A stretch of 64,000 nucleotides of DNA from CAVRQM01 sp963838805 (lineage in GTDB: Bacteria; Pseudomonadota; Alphaproteobacteria; Acetobacterales; Acetobacteraceae), in assembly GCA_963838805.1 (NCBI GenBank), contig CAWISK010000006.1, forward strand, positions 1 through 64,000. The letters are read 5' to 3'. The position numbers and the translations under genes are program-made. Numbering within the stretch: the first letter of the stretch is position 1; the number at the start of each line of letters is the position of its first letter. Under the pieces are notes generated by a model. The model did not search any database. It saw only the letters and a list, made by a program, of their open reading frames with translations, and had not been told where the DNA came from. Below are positions 26,485 through 34,433 of this stretch, piece by piece.

Positions 26485-26741
26485 CACTCTCGCGTCCGGT
26501 GGCTGGCGGCAGGCGGTACCGGATCGAAGCCGCCGGGATGCCAGGGGTTGCAGCGCAGGATGCGGCGCCCAGCGAGCCACGTGCCGCGTGCCGCCCCGTG
26601 CGTCGCCAGCGCCTCGAGCGCATAGCAGCTGCAACTTGGCTCGAAGCGGCATTGCGTGCCCAGCAGCGGCCGCAGCGTCCATTGATAGGTATGCACCGCT
26701 CCGCGCAGGGCAAGCGCGGCAGGGCTGATCGCGGCGCTCAC
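26484..26741 (-). CDS. yidD: Membrane protein insertion efficiency factor YidD
   Basis: Small protein of 85 residues that aids YidC-dependent insertion. The family signature is clear: YQWTLRPLLGTQCRFEPSCS, then CYALEALATHG and RRILRCNPWHPGGFDPVP, with the conserved cysteines. It overlaps rnpA by four bases (ATGA) and yidC by TGATG. Confidence 0.95.
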   Translation of the reverse strand: MSAAISPAALALRGAVHTYQWTLRPLLGTQCRFEPSCSCYALEALATHGAARGTWLAGRRILRCNPWHPGGFDPVPPAASHRTRE

Positions 26742-27088
26742 GACCGCACGCCGGTCCGCGCCAGGGCGCTGCGCAGATCCTCGATCAGATCGGCGAACCG
26801 GCGTTTGCGCGTCATGTCGCGGCCTACCAGAACCAGGTCGAAGCCGGTGACGGGCTCGTGCGCCAGCAGCAGGCGGGCCGCCTCGCGCAGCCGCCGTCGC
26901 GTACGGTTGCGGACCACGGCATTGCCGACCTTCTTGGTCACCGTGAAACCCAGCCGGGCAGGGGCATCGTCATCGCGGTCCAGCGCCTGCAGCACAAGGC
27001 CTCCGCAGGCGGCCTTGCGACCGCGGCCCGCCACGCGCAGGAACTCGGCACGCCGCGTCAGGCGCCGCGCGTCCCGATCAAGGCTCAT
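26738..27088 (-). CDS. rnpA: Ribonuclease P protein component
   Basis: Protein subunit of RNase P, which trims 5' ends of tRNA precursors; 116 residues. The RNR box is seen as NAVVRNRTRRRLREAARLLL, with RLTRRAEFLRVAGRGRKA at the N-terminus and FDLVLVGRDMTRKRRFADL near the end. ATG at 27088 gives the normal length; the ORF runs in frame up to 27190 but overlaps the rpmH region. Follows rpmH, as in most bacteria. Confidence 0.95.
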   Translation of the reverse strand: MSLDRDARRLTRRAEFLRVAGRGRKAACGGLVLQALDRDDDAPARLGFTVTKKVGNAVVRNRTRRRLREAARLLLAHEPVTGFDLVLVGRDMTRKRRFADLIEDLRSALARTGVRS

Positions 27089-27131
27089 GCGGCGATCCTT
27101 GCCTGCGACCGGCCCGATGCGGGCCAGGTGC

Positions 27132-27266
27132 TCAGGCCGAGAGGCGCTTGCGGCCCTTGGCGCGGCGGTTGGCGAGAACCTTGCGGCCACCGACGGTCTC
27201 CATGCGGGCGCGAAAACCGTGGCGGCGCTTGCGGACCAGCTTCGAGGGTTGATAGGTGCGCTTCAC
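27132..27266 (-). CDS. rpmH: 50S ribosomal protein L34
   Basis: Translating the minus strand gives a 44-residue protein that is textbook L34: KRTYQPSKLVRKRRHGFRAR, then METVGGRKVLANRRAKGRKR and LSA. The start codon is GTG (27264-27266), preceded by a GGAGACC sequence. First gene of the rpmH-rnpA-yidD-yidC-engB run; about 240 bp upstream hold its promoter and the 5' side of a divergent gene. Confidence 0.97.
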   Translation of the reverse strand: MKRTYQPSKLVRKRRHGFRARMETVGGRKVLANRRAKGRKRLSA

Positions 27267-27509
27267 GGTGGTCTCCGGAAATTGCGTCTCGCGTGCGCCG
27301 AATGCCGCGGACCGAAATGCATGGCGCCCCAGGCCAGGGGCGCATCAGGCGGCGGCTTATAGGCGCGACCCGCTCGCTACGTCAACCTGAACGACGGTGC
27401 GGTAGAGCGGGGGCGGGCAATCCCCGTGCGGTCCTGCTATCACTGTCGGCCACATGCGGATTTTGTCGCTCCCGACGCCAAGGCTGACCGTCATGCCGTC
27501 CGGCACTGC

Positions 27510-28199
27510 ATGACCGTGCGCGCGGTGCGGCGGCTGTTCCGCAAGCCCCAGCGCGGGCGCGTATCTGCCAAGCAGCCCGAACCCGGGCAGAACGAGCCGC
27601 TGGAAGCGGAGCGGCAGACGGCCAGGCTCGCGGCCCTCGCGACCGGGCTGGGCCGGCTCGGCCACGATCTGCGCGGCGTCCTGGCACCCGCGCTGCTCGC
27701 GGCGGAGCGCCTGCAGGCCCATTCGGATCCCGCCGTTCGCCGCTCAGCCGACGTGCTTGTGCGCGCGGTGGACCGTGCCAGCGAGACGCTGCGAGAGAGC
27801 CTGAGTGCGCTGCGTGACGGGCTGCCCACGGCACGGCGCGAGCCGGTGGTCCTGGATGCCGCGATTGCCGCCGCCGCCAGGGCCGATCTCCCGTGTTCTG
27901 GCGGCGTCCCCGCGCGCGCCGTCGTGCAGGCCGATCCCGCCTATCTGCCGCAAGCGTGGCGAAGCCTGTTCGCCGCTTTGCGCTCGCTCGGCGCAAGCCG
28001 GGTGACACTGGAAGGACGGTCCGAGGCTGGCGCCTGGACCGTCGCCTGCGTGCATGACGCAGCACCGCCGGGCACCGACGATGGCGCTGCCGCGGCGCTT
28101 CCCGCGTTCCTGATGGCGCGCGATCTGATCCGCGCCTGCGGTGGCGACCTTGTGGAACGGGACGCGACAACCCTGGTGGCGATTTTCGTGCGCGGCTGA
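27510..28199 (+). CDS. Degenerate histidine-kinase-like protein
   Basis: A 229-residue soluble protein shaped like the core of a sensor histidine kinase. Residues about 45-105 form an H-box-like helix pair (LGRLGHDLRGVLAPALLAAE, then VRRSADVLVRAVDRASETL). The C-terminal half resembles the ATPase fold (FLMARDLIRACGGDLVERD corresponds to the G2 region), but the N-box asparagine, the D-x-G-x-G of G1 and the GLGL are missing. It should therefore not bind ATP normally. It could act as a phosphotransfer or dimerisation protein, as ChpT does, or be decaying. No sensor domain or response regulator is adjacent. An alternative upstream start lies at 27426. Confidence 0.55.
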   Translation: MTVRAVRRLFRKPQRGRVSAKQPEPGQNEPLEAERQTARLAALATGLGRLGHDLRGVLAPALLAAERLQAHSDPAVRRSADVLVRAVDRASETLRESLSALRDGLPTARREPVVLDAAIAAAARADLPCSGGVPARAVVQADPAYLPQAWRSLFAALRSLGASRVTLEGRSEAGAWTVACVHDAAPPGTDDGAAAALPAFLMARDLIRACGGDLVERDATTLVAIFVRG

Positions 28200-28212
28200 C
28201 GTGCGCCGAGCA

Positions 28213-29700
28213 TCACTCTCCCGCTGTCGCGGCGTCAGGCGGAGCATCGCCGCGCTCCACGTCGTCATCGCCGAGATAGCTGCCGGACTGCACCTCGATC
28301 AGCGTCAAGGGGATGCGGCCCGGATTTTCCAACCGGTGCCAGCTGCCGAGCGGCAGATAGATGCTCTCGTTCTCGCGCACCAGCATCCGCTCGTCGTCGC
28401 GCACGACCAGCGCCGTGCCATGCACCACCACCCAGTGCTCGGCGCGGTTGAAGTGCTTCTGCAAGGCCAGATGGGCACCTGGCTCGACGACGATCCGCTT
28501 CACCCGGAAGCGATCGCCCTGGATCAGCGTCTCGTGGAAGCCCCAGGGCCGGTAGTCGCGATTATGGCGCAGCGCCTCGGGCCGGCCCTGGGCGCGCAGC
28601 CGGTCCACGACCTGCTTCACGTCCTGCGCACGGTCGCGATGCATCGCCAGCACCGCGTCCCCCGTCACCACCACCACCGCGTCGGACAGGCCCACCACAG
28701 CGGTCAGCACGCCGTCGCTGCGCACGTAGCAGTCGCGCGCCGATTGCAGCAGCACGTCGCCCACGGCGACGTTGCCGGCCCCGTCCTTGGCGCCCAGTTC
28801 CCACAGCGCCCACCAGCTGCCGACATCCGACCAGCCGAGATCGGCCGGTACCACCGCGGCGCGCCGCGTGTGCTCCGTCACGGCGTAGTCGAGGCTGATG
28901 GTGGGTGCATCGGCGAAGCTCGGCCCGAGGCGGATGAAATCCAGATCCTGCGTGCGCTCGGCCACCGCGGCGCGCGCGGCATCGAGCACCGCGGGCGCGT
29001 GGCGGGCCAGCTCCTCGATCAGTGTCGCGGCGCTGACCACGAACATGCCGGAGTTCCACAGATGCCGACCGCCCGCGAGCATCGCCGCCGCCGTCTCGGC
29101 GTCCGGCTTCTCGACGAACCCGGCCAGCGCGTTCACGCCCGCGAGGCCGGGCAGGGCAGGGCCGGTCTCGATATAGCCATAGCCGGTTTCGGGGGCGGTC
29201 GGACGCATGCCGAACATGACCAGCCGACCACAGCGGGCGGCCGCCGCCGCCAGATCGAGCAGGCGATGAAGGGCGGGCGTGTCGTCGATCGCGGCGTCGG
29301 CGGCCATGATCCACAGCACGGCGTCCGGGTCGTGCTCGGCGACCAGCAGCGCCGCAGCGGCAATCGCCGGCGCACTGTTGCGCCCGACCGGCTCCAGCAC
29401 GATGCGCGTGTCGGTGGCACCCGCCTCGCGCATCTGTTCGGCCACCAGGAAGCGGTGCGCCTGGCTGCACACGACGATCGGTGCCGCGAAGCGTGGGCCG
29501 ATGCCGCGCCGCGCGGTCTCCTCGATCAGCGAGCGTTCGCTCGTGAGCGGCCAGAACTGCTTGGGAAAGCTCTCGCGCGAGACCGGCCACAGCCGCGTGC
29601 CGGCGCCGCCGGACAGGATCACGGGCACGATCAGCCCGGTTTCTGTCAGCCCTGAGCCGGGGGCTGCTGGTGCCCGCTCGACGCGCTGGGCTGCGGTCAA
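28213..29700 (-). CDS. Mannose-1-phosphate guanylyltransferase / mannose-6-phosphate isomerase
   Basis: Bifunctional type II enzyme making GDP-mannose for exopolysaccharide or LPS; about 495 residues. The nucleotidyltransferase domain has ILSGGAGTRLWPVSRESFPK and the FVEKP motif (GFVEKPDAETA); the C-terminal cupin has LALQKHFNRAEHWVVVHG and PLGSWHRLENPG. The usual HHH of the isomerase motif (QMHHHRAEHW in relatives) reads KHFN here, so one metal ligand may differ. The start is a TTG at 29700; a somewhat later start just before VPVILSGG is possible. No other polysaccharide gene is adjacent. Close to ManC/AlgA/XanB. Confidence 0.9.
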   Translation of the reverse strand: MTAAQRVERAPAAPGSGLTETGLIVPVILSGGAGTRLWPVSRESFPKQFWPLTSERSLIEETARRGIGPRFAAPIVVCSQAHRFLVAEQMREAGATDTRIVLEPVGRNSAPAIAAAALLVAEHDPDAVLWIMAADAAIDDTPALHRLLDLAAAAARCGRLVMFGMRPTAPETGYGYIETGPALPGLAGVNALAGFVEKPDAETAAAMLAGGRHLWNSGMFVVSAATLIEELARHAPAVLDAARAAVAERTQDLDFIRLGPSFADAPTISLDYAVTEHTRRAAVVPADLGWSDVGSWWALWELGAKDGAGNVAVGDVLLQSARDCYVRSDGVLTAVVGLSDAVVVVTGDAVLAMHRDRAQDVKQVVDRLRAQGRPEALRHNRDYRPWGFHETLIQGDRFRVKRIVVEPGAHLALQKHFNRAEHWVVVHGTALVVRDDERMLVRENESIYLPLGSWHRLENPGRIPLTLIEVQSGSYLGDDDVERGDAPPDAATAGE

Positions 29701-29710
29701 GACAGGCGGG

Positions 29711-29968
29711 TCAGGATAGGGGCTTGTGGGCGCGCTCGATCAACCGGGCGAACAGGCCCGGTTTCTTCGGCGCGGCGGGATTCGCGGCGCGTGCCTTGGC
29801 TTCCGCCTCCGCCGCCTCGGCGCGCCGCTTCTGCTCGAGCCAGCGATCAAGGGTCATCCCGGCCTTGGCCGCGCGCCGCGCCTCATAGGCGCGCTGGCCC
29901 TCGGTCATCGCCTCGTCCTTGACTCCGGCCGGAGCGCTGTTGCGCGTCCGCTCGATCTGTCTGCCCAT
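29711..29968 (-). CDS. Small conserved-type protein of unknown function
   Basis: An 85-residue, highly charged protein with no membrane segment. It starts MGRQIERTRNSAPAGVKDEA and has a helical, basic middle (AYEARRAAKAGMTLDRWLEQ) and Ala/Lys-rich tail ending FARLIERAHKPLS. The codon bias is like its neighbours and a GAGGGTGCG ribosome site precedes the ATG at 29968. It may be cotranscribed with the guanylyltransferase gene that starts 10 bases beyond its stop. Function unknown. Confidence 0.6.
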   Translation of the reverse strand: MGRQIERTRNSAPAGVKDEAMTEGQRAYEARRAAKAGMTLDRWLEQKRRAEAAEAEAKARAANPAAPKKPGLFARLIERAHKPLS

Positions 29969-30029
29969 CGCACCCTCTTCGCAGCGGATCGAAAGTGGCA
30001 GTCTGAGCGCGTGGCGGCAAGGAGCGGAC

Positions 30030-30368
30030 GTGACCGAAGAGCGGGTCAAGGCAGGGTTGTGGGTGAGGGCGGCGCTGCGCCTTGGCAATGTGGCGGGGCG
30101 TTTCGGCGTCGTGGTCCGGCACGGCGACGACGATTCCGGCGGCGTGCTGGTGCTGCTGCGCGGGCGCGAGGGAGTCTGCGTGCTGAGCCAGATCCGCGCC
30201 GCCGACGGCAGACCGGCCTGGCTGCGCGCCACGGGCGCCGAGGCGGTCGAGCCGGCGGCGGCCGAGGCGTATATCGAGCGGCAGGTGCGCGTGGACCCGG
30301 ATTTGTGGGTGATGGAGTTCGACAGCCCCGACCTGCTGCCGCCGTTCGAGGCGAGGATCGTAACCTAG
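30030..30368 (+). CDS. DUF1491-family protein
   Basis: A 112-residue cytoplasmic protein. The motifs RVKAGLWVRAALRLGNVAGR, GGVLVLLRGREGVCVL and the closing YIERQVRVDPDLWVMEFDS match the DUF1491 family of alphaproteobacteria; the family has no established function. GTG start at 30030 with AAGGAGC upstream. Divergent from the small protein gene at 29968 with about 60 bp between. Confidence 0.75.
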   Translation: MTEERVKAGLWVRAALRLGNVAGRFGVVVRHGDDDSGGVLVLLRGREGVCVLSQIRAADGRPAWLRATGAEAVEPAAAEAYIERQVRVDPDLWVMEFDSPDLLPPFEARIVT

Positions 30369-30494
30369 GCGGTGCGGCCGCACGAGTGTTGCGGCCGCGG
30401 CACAGCCGCAAGAGTTTGGCGCGGCGAGGCGGGGGCGCTGGTTGCGCGTGCGCAACCCGATAGCGTTACGGTCCTGGACAGGAAGGACCGCTCG

Positions 30495-31614
30495 ATGACG
30501 ACCCGCAGCCTGCTGCTTGCCGCGACCCTGCTCGCCACGCCTGTTGTCGCGCTCGCGCAGCCCGTGAGCGGTCTCTATGTCGGCCTCGGCGCCGGATACA
30601 ACTATCTCCAGAACCAGGACGTGAGCGCTGCATTCAGCCACGGCGCCACCACGCTCGAATCCGGAGCCGGGCAGCCACTCGAGCGGGTCGGGCGGTCCGA
30701 TCGTCTCGGCGAGTGTCGGTTATGGCTTCGGCAACGGCTCTGCGGCTGGAGATCCAAGGCGATTGGCGCCAGCAGCACGACACCTATGATCACGGCCCGG
30801 CGGCAATTTCCACGGCGGGGCCGACCTGCAAACCTATGGCGGCTTCGTCAATGCGCTCTACGATTTCAATCTCGGTCTGCCGGTGTTCCCGTACCTGGGA
30901 GTGGGCGTCGGCTACGAGGAGACATCGGGCCGCAATTTCATGCTCTACCGCCACAACCTGTTCACCGGCAGCGCTGCAGGAGTTCAATTTCAGCAACAAC
31001 AGCCAGGGCTCCATCGCCGCGCAGGGGATCGTGGGTGCGGCATACCCGTTCGCATGCCTGCCCGGCCTGTCGCTGACCGCCGAATACCGCTTCATGTACG
31101 TGGCGGATTCCGAGACGTTCGACGGCACCTTCACCAATGCGTTCGGCAGCGTTCCCGGCCAGGATCAAAGCTCGGCTCGCAGTACAATCACGCTGCCCTG
31201 GTCGGCCTGCGCTACGCCTTCAACGTGCCGGTTCCGCCGCCGCCGCCGGCGCCTGCCGTGGCTGCTCCGCCGGCCGCGCAGCCTGCCCGCACCTATCTGG
31301 TGTTCTTCGACTGGGATCGTTACGACCTGACCGCCCGCGCCCGGCAGATCATCGCCGAGGCGGCGGCCAACGTGGCGCATGTCCAGGTCACGCGCATCGA
31401 GGTCAACGGCTACACCGACCTGTCGGGACCGCCGGCGTACAACCAGAAGCTCAGCGTGCGCCGTGCCGAGGCGGTCGCCGCCGAACTGGTGCGCGATGGC
31501 GTGTCGCGGTCGCTGATCACCGCTCAGGGCTTCGGCATGTCGAACCCGCTGGTGCCCACGGCACTCGGCGTCCGCGAGCCGCAGAACCGCCGAGTCGAAA
31601 TCATCCTGAAATAG
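30495..31614 (+). pseudogene. OmpA-family outer membrane protein, copy 1, multiply frameshifted
   Basis: Outer-membrane beta-barrel protein with a periplasmic OmpA peptidoglycan-binding domain. The signal peptide (LLLAATLLATPVVALAQ) and start of the barrel (PVSGLYVGLGAGYNYLQNQD) are in one frame, then the frame changes about five times between 30690 and 31185 while the translation stays family-like throughout (VGYGFGNG, LRLEIQGDWRQQ, QTYGGFVNALYDFNLGLPVF, GIVGAAYPF, LTAEYRFMYV). The OmpA domain from about 31200 is intact and nearly identical to copy 2. Either the gene is dead or the region is badly sequenced; in favour of error, no stretch has lost its family character. Confidence 0.6.
31197..31610 (+). 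repeat. 414-bp direct repeat, copy 1 (OmpA 3' end)
   Basis: By direct comparison this stretch is identical to 32623-33036 except for one base (G at 31560, C at 32986), which is a synonymous change. It encodes the proline-rich hinge and the whole OmpA-like domain. Confidence 0.95.
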
Positions 31615-31643
31615 CCGGCTTCCCGGTGTTCGCATTGCCCCGC

Positions 31644-31665
31644 CCGGCCCGCGTGAGCGGGCCGG
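31644..31665 (+). terminator. Strong hairpin after OmpA copy 1
   Basis: CCGGCCCGC-GTGA-GCGGGCCGG forms a nine-base-pair stem with a four-base loop about 30 bases after the stop. There is no T-run after it, so it may be a processing or weak termination site. Confidence 0.45.
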
Positions 31666-31903
31666 TGCGTGCGTCCATCGGGATGCGTTCCGTTCACCGT
31701 ATCGTGAGGGCCACAAAAACTGTGGCTCGGGTGCAACGGTCGTACTCCGAAAGTCGCAGGTCGTGGCGAAGCCGGTCACTCAACCCTGGCTTAGCCTTTG
31801 CGGCAGAGTTACTTTCGGACGTGACAGGACTGCGGCGGCCAGCGCCGCCCTGGCCCAGGCGGTGCCCGCGGGGTGCGGCCACGACAACGAGGAGATTGGA
31901 TAC

Positions 31904-33040
31904 ATGAAGCTCCGCAGTGCGCTTCTCACAGCAACCCTGCTCGCGACGCCGGCCGTCGCCATGGCCCAGCCGGTCAGCGGGCTCTACATCGGCGGTGGTG
32001 CCGGGTTCGACTATCTGAACTCGCTGAACGGCAAGAACCTGGTCATCCCGGTGCCGAACACGCCGAACCAGACCCTTCCGATCAACTCGGCCAATCTGAA
32101 GTCGAATGGCGGCTTCGTGGGTCTTGCCAGCATCGGCTGGGGCTTCGGCAACGGCCTGCGCCTCGAGGTGGAAGGCAACTATCGCCAGAACCAGGTCCAC
32201 GTGGGTAACTCCAACATCGTGGGCGGCGGCGCTCAGTTCCAGCAGTATGGCGCGATGGTGAATGGCCTGTTCGACTTCGACGTCGGATCGCCGTTTGTCT
32301 ATCCGTATGCTGGTATCGGCTTCGGCTACATCGAGAATCAGCTCCACGGTGGTCGCATCTACACGACCGGCGCCTTCGCCCCGACCGTTCCTCAGGTGGC
32401 TGTCGACTTCACCAACTCCGCCAAGGGTTCGGCGGCTGGCCAGGGCATCCTGGGTGCCGCGTTCCCGATGCCGTTCCTGCCCGGCCTGTCGGTCACGACC
32501 GAGTTCCGGTTCATCGGCCAGTTCAGCCGGCAGACCTATTCGGGTCAGACGGTCGTCCCCGGCACGTCGGCGCGCGTTGTTGGCACCAGCCTCAAGCTGG
32601 CCGCTCCGACCAACGAGTCGTTCCTGGTCGGCCTGCGCTACGCCTTCAACGTGCCGGTTCCGCCGCCGCCGCCGGCGCCTGCCGTGGCTGCTCCGCCGGC
32701 CGCGCAGCCTGCCCGCACCTATCTGGTGTTCTTCGACTGGGATCGTTACGACCTGACCGCCCGCGCCCGGCAGATCATCGCCGAGGCGGCGGCCAACGTG
32801 GCGCATGTCCAGGTCACGCGCATCGAGGTCAACGGCTACACCGACCTGTCGGGACCGCCGGCGTACAACCAGAAGCTCAGCGTGCGCCGTGCCGAGGCGG
32901 TCGCCGCCGAACTGGTGCGCGATGGCGTGTCGCGGTCGCTGATCACCGCTCAGGGCTTCGGCATGTCGAACCCGCTGGTGCCCACCGCACTCGGCGTCCG
33001 CGAGCCGCAGAACCGCCGAGTCGAAATCATCCTGAAGTAG
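31904..33040 (+). CDS. OmpA-family outer membrane protein, copy 2
   Basis: Intact 378-residue outer-membrane protein. Signal peptide MKLRSALLTATLLATPAVAM with cleavage at AMA-QPVSG; an eight-stranded type beta-barrel (about residues 22-240, aromatic-rich strands such as GFVGLASIGWGFGNGLRLEV and VYPYAGIGFGYIE); a hinge of prolines and alanines (PVPPPPPAPAVAAPPAAQPA); then the OmpA peptidoglycan-binding domain with VNGYTDLSGPPAYNQKLSVR and RRAEAVAAELVRDGV. ATG at 31904 has GAGGAG nine bases upstream. The 290 bp upstream contain an inverted repeat GCCACA-N5-TGTGGC at 31710-31726. A terminator follows at 33083. Confidence 0.92.
   Translation: MKLRSALLTATLLATPAVAMAQPVSGLYIGGGAGFDYLNSLNGKNLVIPVPNTPNQTLPINSANLKSNGGFVGLASIGWGFGNGLRLEVEGNYRQNQVHVGNSNIVGGGAQFQQYGAMVNGLFDFDVGSPFVYPYAGIGFGYIENQLHGGRIYTTGAFAPTVPQVAVDFTNSAKGSAAGQGILGAAFPMPFLPGLSVTTEFRFIGQFSRQTYSGQTVVPGTSARVVGTSLKLAAPTNESFLVGLRYAFNVPVPPPPPAPAVAAPPAAQPARTYLVFFDWDRYDLTARARQIIAEAAANVAHVQVTRIEVNGYTDLSGPPAYNQKLSVRRAEAVAAELVRDGVSRSLITAQGFGMSNPLVPTALGVREPQNRRVEIILK
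32623..33036 (+). repeat. 414-bp direct repeat, copy 2 (OmpA 3' end)
   Basis: Second copy of the repeat at 31197-31610, one mismatch. The upstream halves of the two genes are clearly diverged at nucleotide and protein level, so identity is confined to the OmpA-domain part. Confidence 0.95.
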
Positions 33041-33082
33041 CGGCCTTGCCCCGCCTACGCGGGGCTGGCTGGCGCCGCAAGG

Positions 33083-33112
33083 AGGCCCGGGCCGCAAGGT
33101 CCGGGCCTTTTG
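33083..33112 (+). terminator. Rho-independent terminator of OmpA copy 2
   Basis: AGGCCCGGGCC-GCAA-GGTCCGGGCCT with one mismatch and a GNRA-like tetraloop, followed by TTT(T). It lies about 45 bases after the OmpA stop and is the best-formed terminator in the window. Confidence 0.85.
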
Positions 33113-33133
33113 GCGTCCGGCACCGGCGAAAGA

Positions 33134-33640
33134 ATGTCCTCGATCGCCGCCCCGCACACACTGCGAAATCTGCTGCTGGCCCTTGCTGCCCCGGCACCGC
33201 GGCTCGCCCCGCCGCGTTACCGGCCCCGTGCCGGCGGCACGACCGCGCTCTCAGGTCAGACGACGGCAACACGGCGATGCCGGTGAAGCACGTGACCGTC
33301 ATCGTCGGCGAGAACCGGACCCGCGACCACCTGTTCGCGACCTATGTCCCGCCCAATGGACTTGTCGCCGCGCTGTCCTCGGCCGGCTGAAGCAGCTCCA
33401 GGCGGATCCGTCAACTGCGAACGACCGCGGCGGTGTTCATCACCACGGATGAGGGCGGCGGCTACTACGATCACCGCTACGTGCGGCCGCTCGACTTTGG
33501 TGGGCGGCGGCACCCGCATGCCGCTGATCGTGGTGCCGCACTATTCCCGCGGACACGTTCCGCTTCTGAGTATGAAAGAGGGCAATGCCGCAGGGCGCGC
33601 GCCGGTCCTCTCTCCGCGCTTCGAACGATGCCGGTCCCCA
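33134..33640 (+). pseudogene. Remnant of a phospholipase C-type phosphoesterase
   Basis: Pieces of an acid-phosphatase/phospholipase C family protein remain in order but in different frames. First a signal-like start (SSIAAPHTLRNLLLALAAPA), then PVKHVTVIVGENRTRDHLF and ATYVPPNG (family: KHVVVIxGENRSFDHxFATY), then a jump to the C-terminal part AVFITTDEGGGYYDHRYVRP and TRMPLIVVPHYSRGHV. About 300 residues expected between the two blocks are missing, so a large internal deletion plus frameshifts has destroyed the gene. This is unlike the single-base breaks elsewhere and is a true relic. Confidence 0.8.
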
Positions 33641-33646
33641 TCCGCC

Positions 33647-34159
33647 TCAGCGCAAGGGTGCTGCCGAAATCATTTCCTTGCCGTGCGCGTTGGCTTCGCC
33701 TTCGGCAGCGGGCAGTCGATCAGCGCGATCGGTTGCGGCAGCGCCTTCCCGGAGGCATAGCTGGGCAGCTCGTTCGAAATCTCTCAGCGCCATCACCTCG
33801 TCGAACATGCTCACGGATTTCTGGCAGAACAGCGTCCCCAGCTTGATTCCCTGATCCGACTGCGCGTTGGCCAGCAGGGTGATGTATTCGTCACGCTGCC
33901 TTTGCGCCGAGCGGCCGAACGCGCGATGAAAATACGTGTCGATGGCGCGCTCGTCACTGACCAGGTCGGCCCGGTAGCGCGCGATGAAAGCGTTGTAGCG
34001 GGATTGCTGCTGGCAGGTGATGGCTGTCACCATCAACTGGCTTTTCAGTCCCTCCACGTCGAACGCCACCTTCTCGGCCGGGCGGGCGCATTGGTTTGCG
34101 TTCGCGACCGTTGCGGTCAGCAGACTGGCGGCGGCGAGCAGGGACAGGAGCGGACGCAT
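33647..34159 (-). CDS. Small secreted protein of unknown function
   Basis: A 170-residue exported protein: signal peptide MRPLLSLLAAASLLTATVAN, then a mostly helical mature domain with cysteines that could form disulfides (NQCARPAEKVAFDVEGLKSQ, TAITCQQQSRYNAF, GTLFCQKSVSMFDEVMAL). Acetobacteraceae genomes carry similar small proteins as far as I recall, but I cannot name a family. It is convergent with the phosphoesterase remnant and divergent from the ABC transporter genes at 34434. Confidence 0.7.
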   Translation of the reverse strand: MRPLLSLLAAASLLTATVANANQCARPAEKVAFDVEGLKSQLMVTAITCQQQSRYNAFIARYRADLVSDERAIDTYFHRAFGRSAQRQRDEYITLLANAQSDQGIKLGTLFCQKSVSMFDEVMALRDFERAAQLCLREGAAATDRADRLPAAEGEANAHGKEMISAAPLR

Positions 34160-34433
34160 GTTGATCTCCGGGCAGATGTCACGTCGGGTCGTCGGCCGAT
34201 TCGGACTTTTCCGCGGCTCCGATCATCCCACGTCTGAGGTAAAGCCCCTAGCGCGTGGAATAGCAACCGAAATCCGCGTCCGTAATGGTCCAAGGGCTGG
34301 CGCTGCGAGCGCCCGTGCGATCGCGACACTAGCCGCAATCCGATCGCTCGGGCAACCTCGACCGGTCCGGCGGGATTTTGTTGCGATTGCCTCGGCCGTG
34401 ATATAATCCACGTGCGGATGCAGGGAGTTGGGG

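Noticed and set aside
31648..31726. Inverted repeats between the OmpA genes as a mobile-element end
   Set aside because: Short hairpins without a transposase or target duplication; better explained as terminator and regulatory structures.
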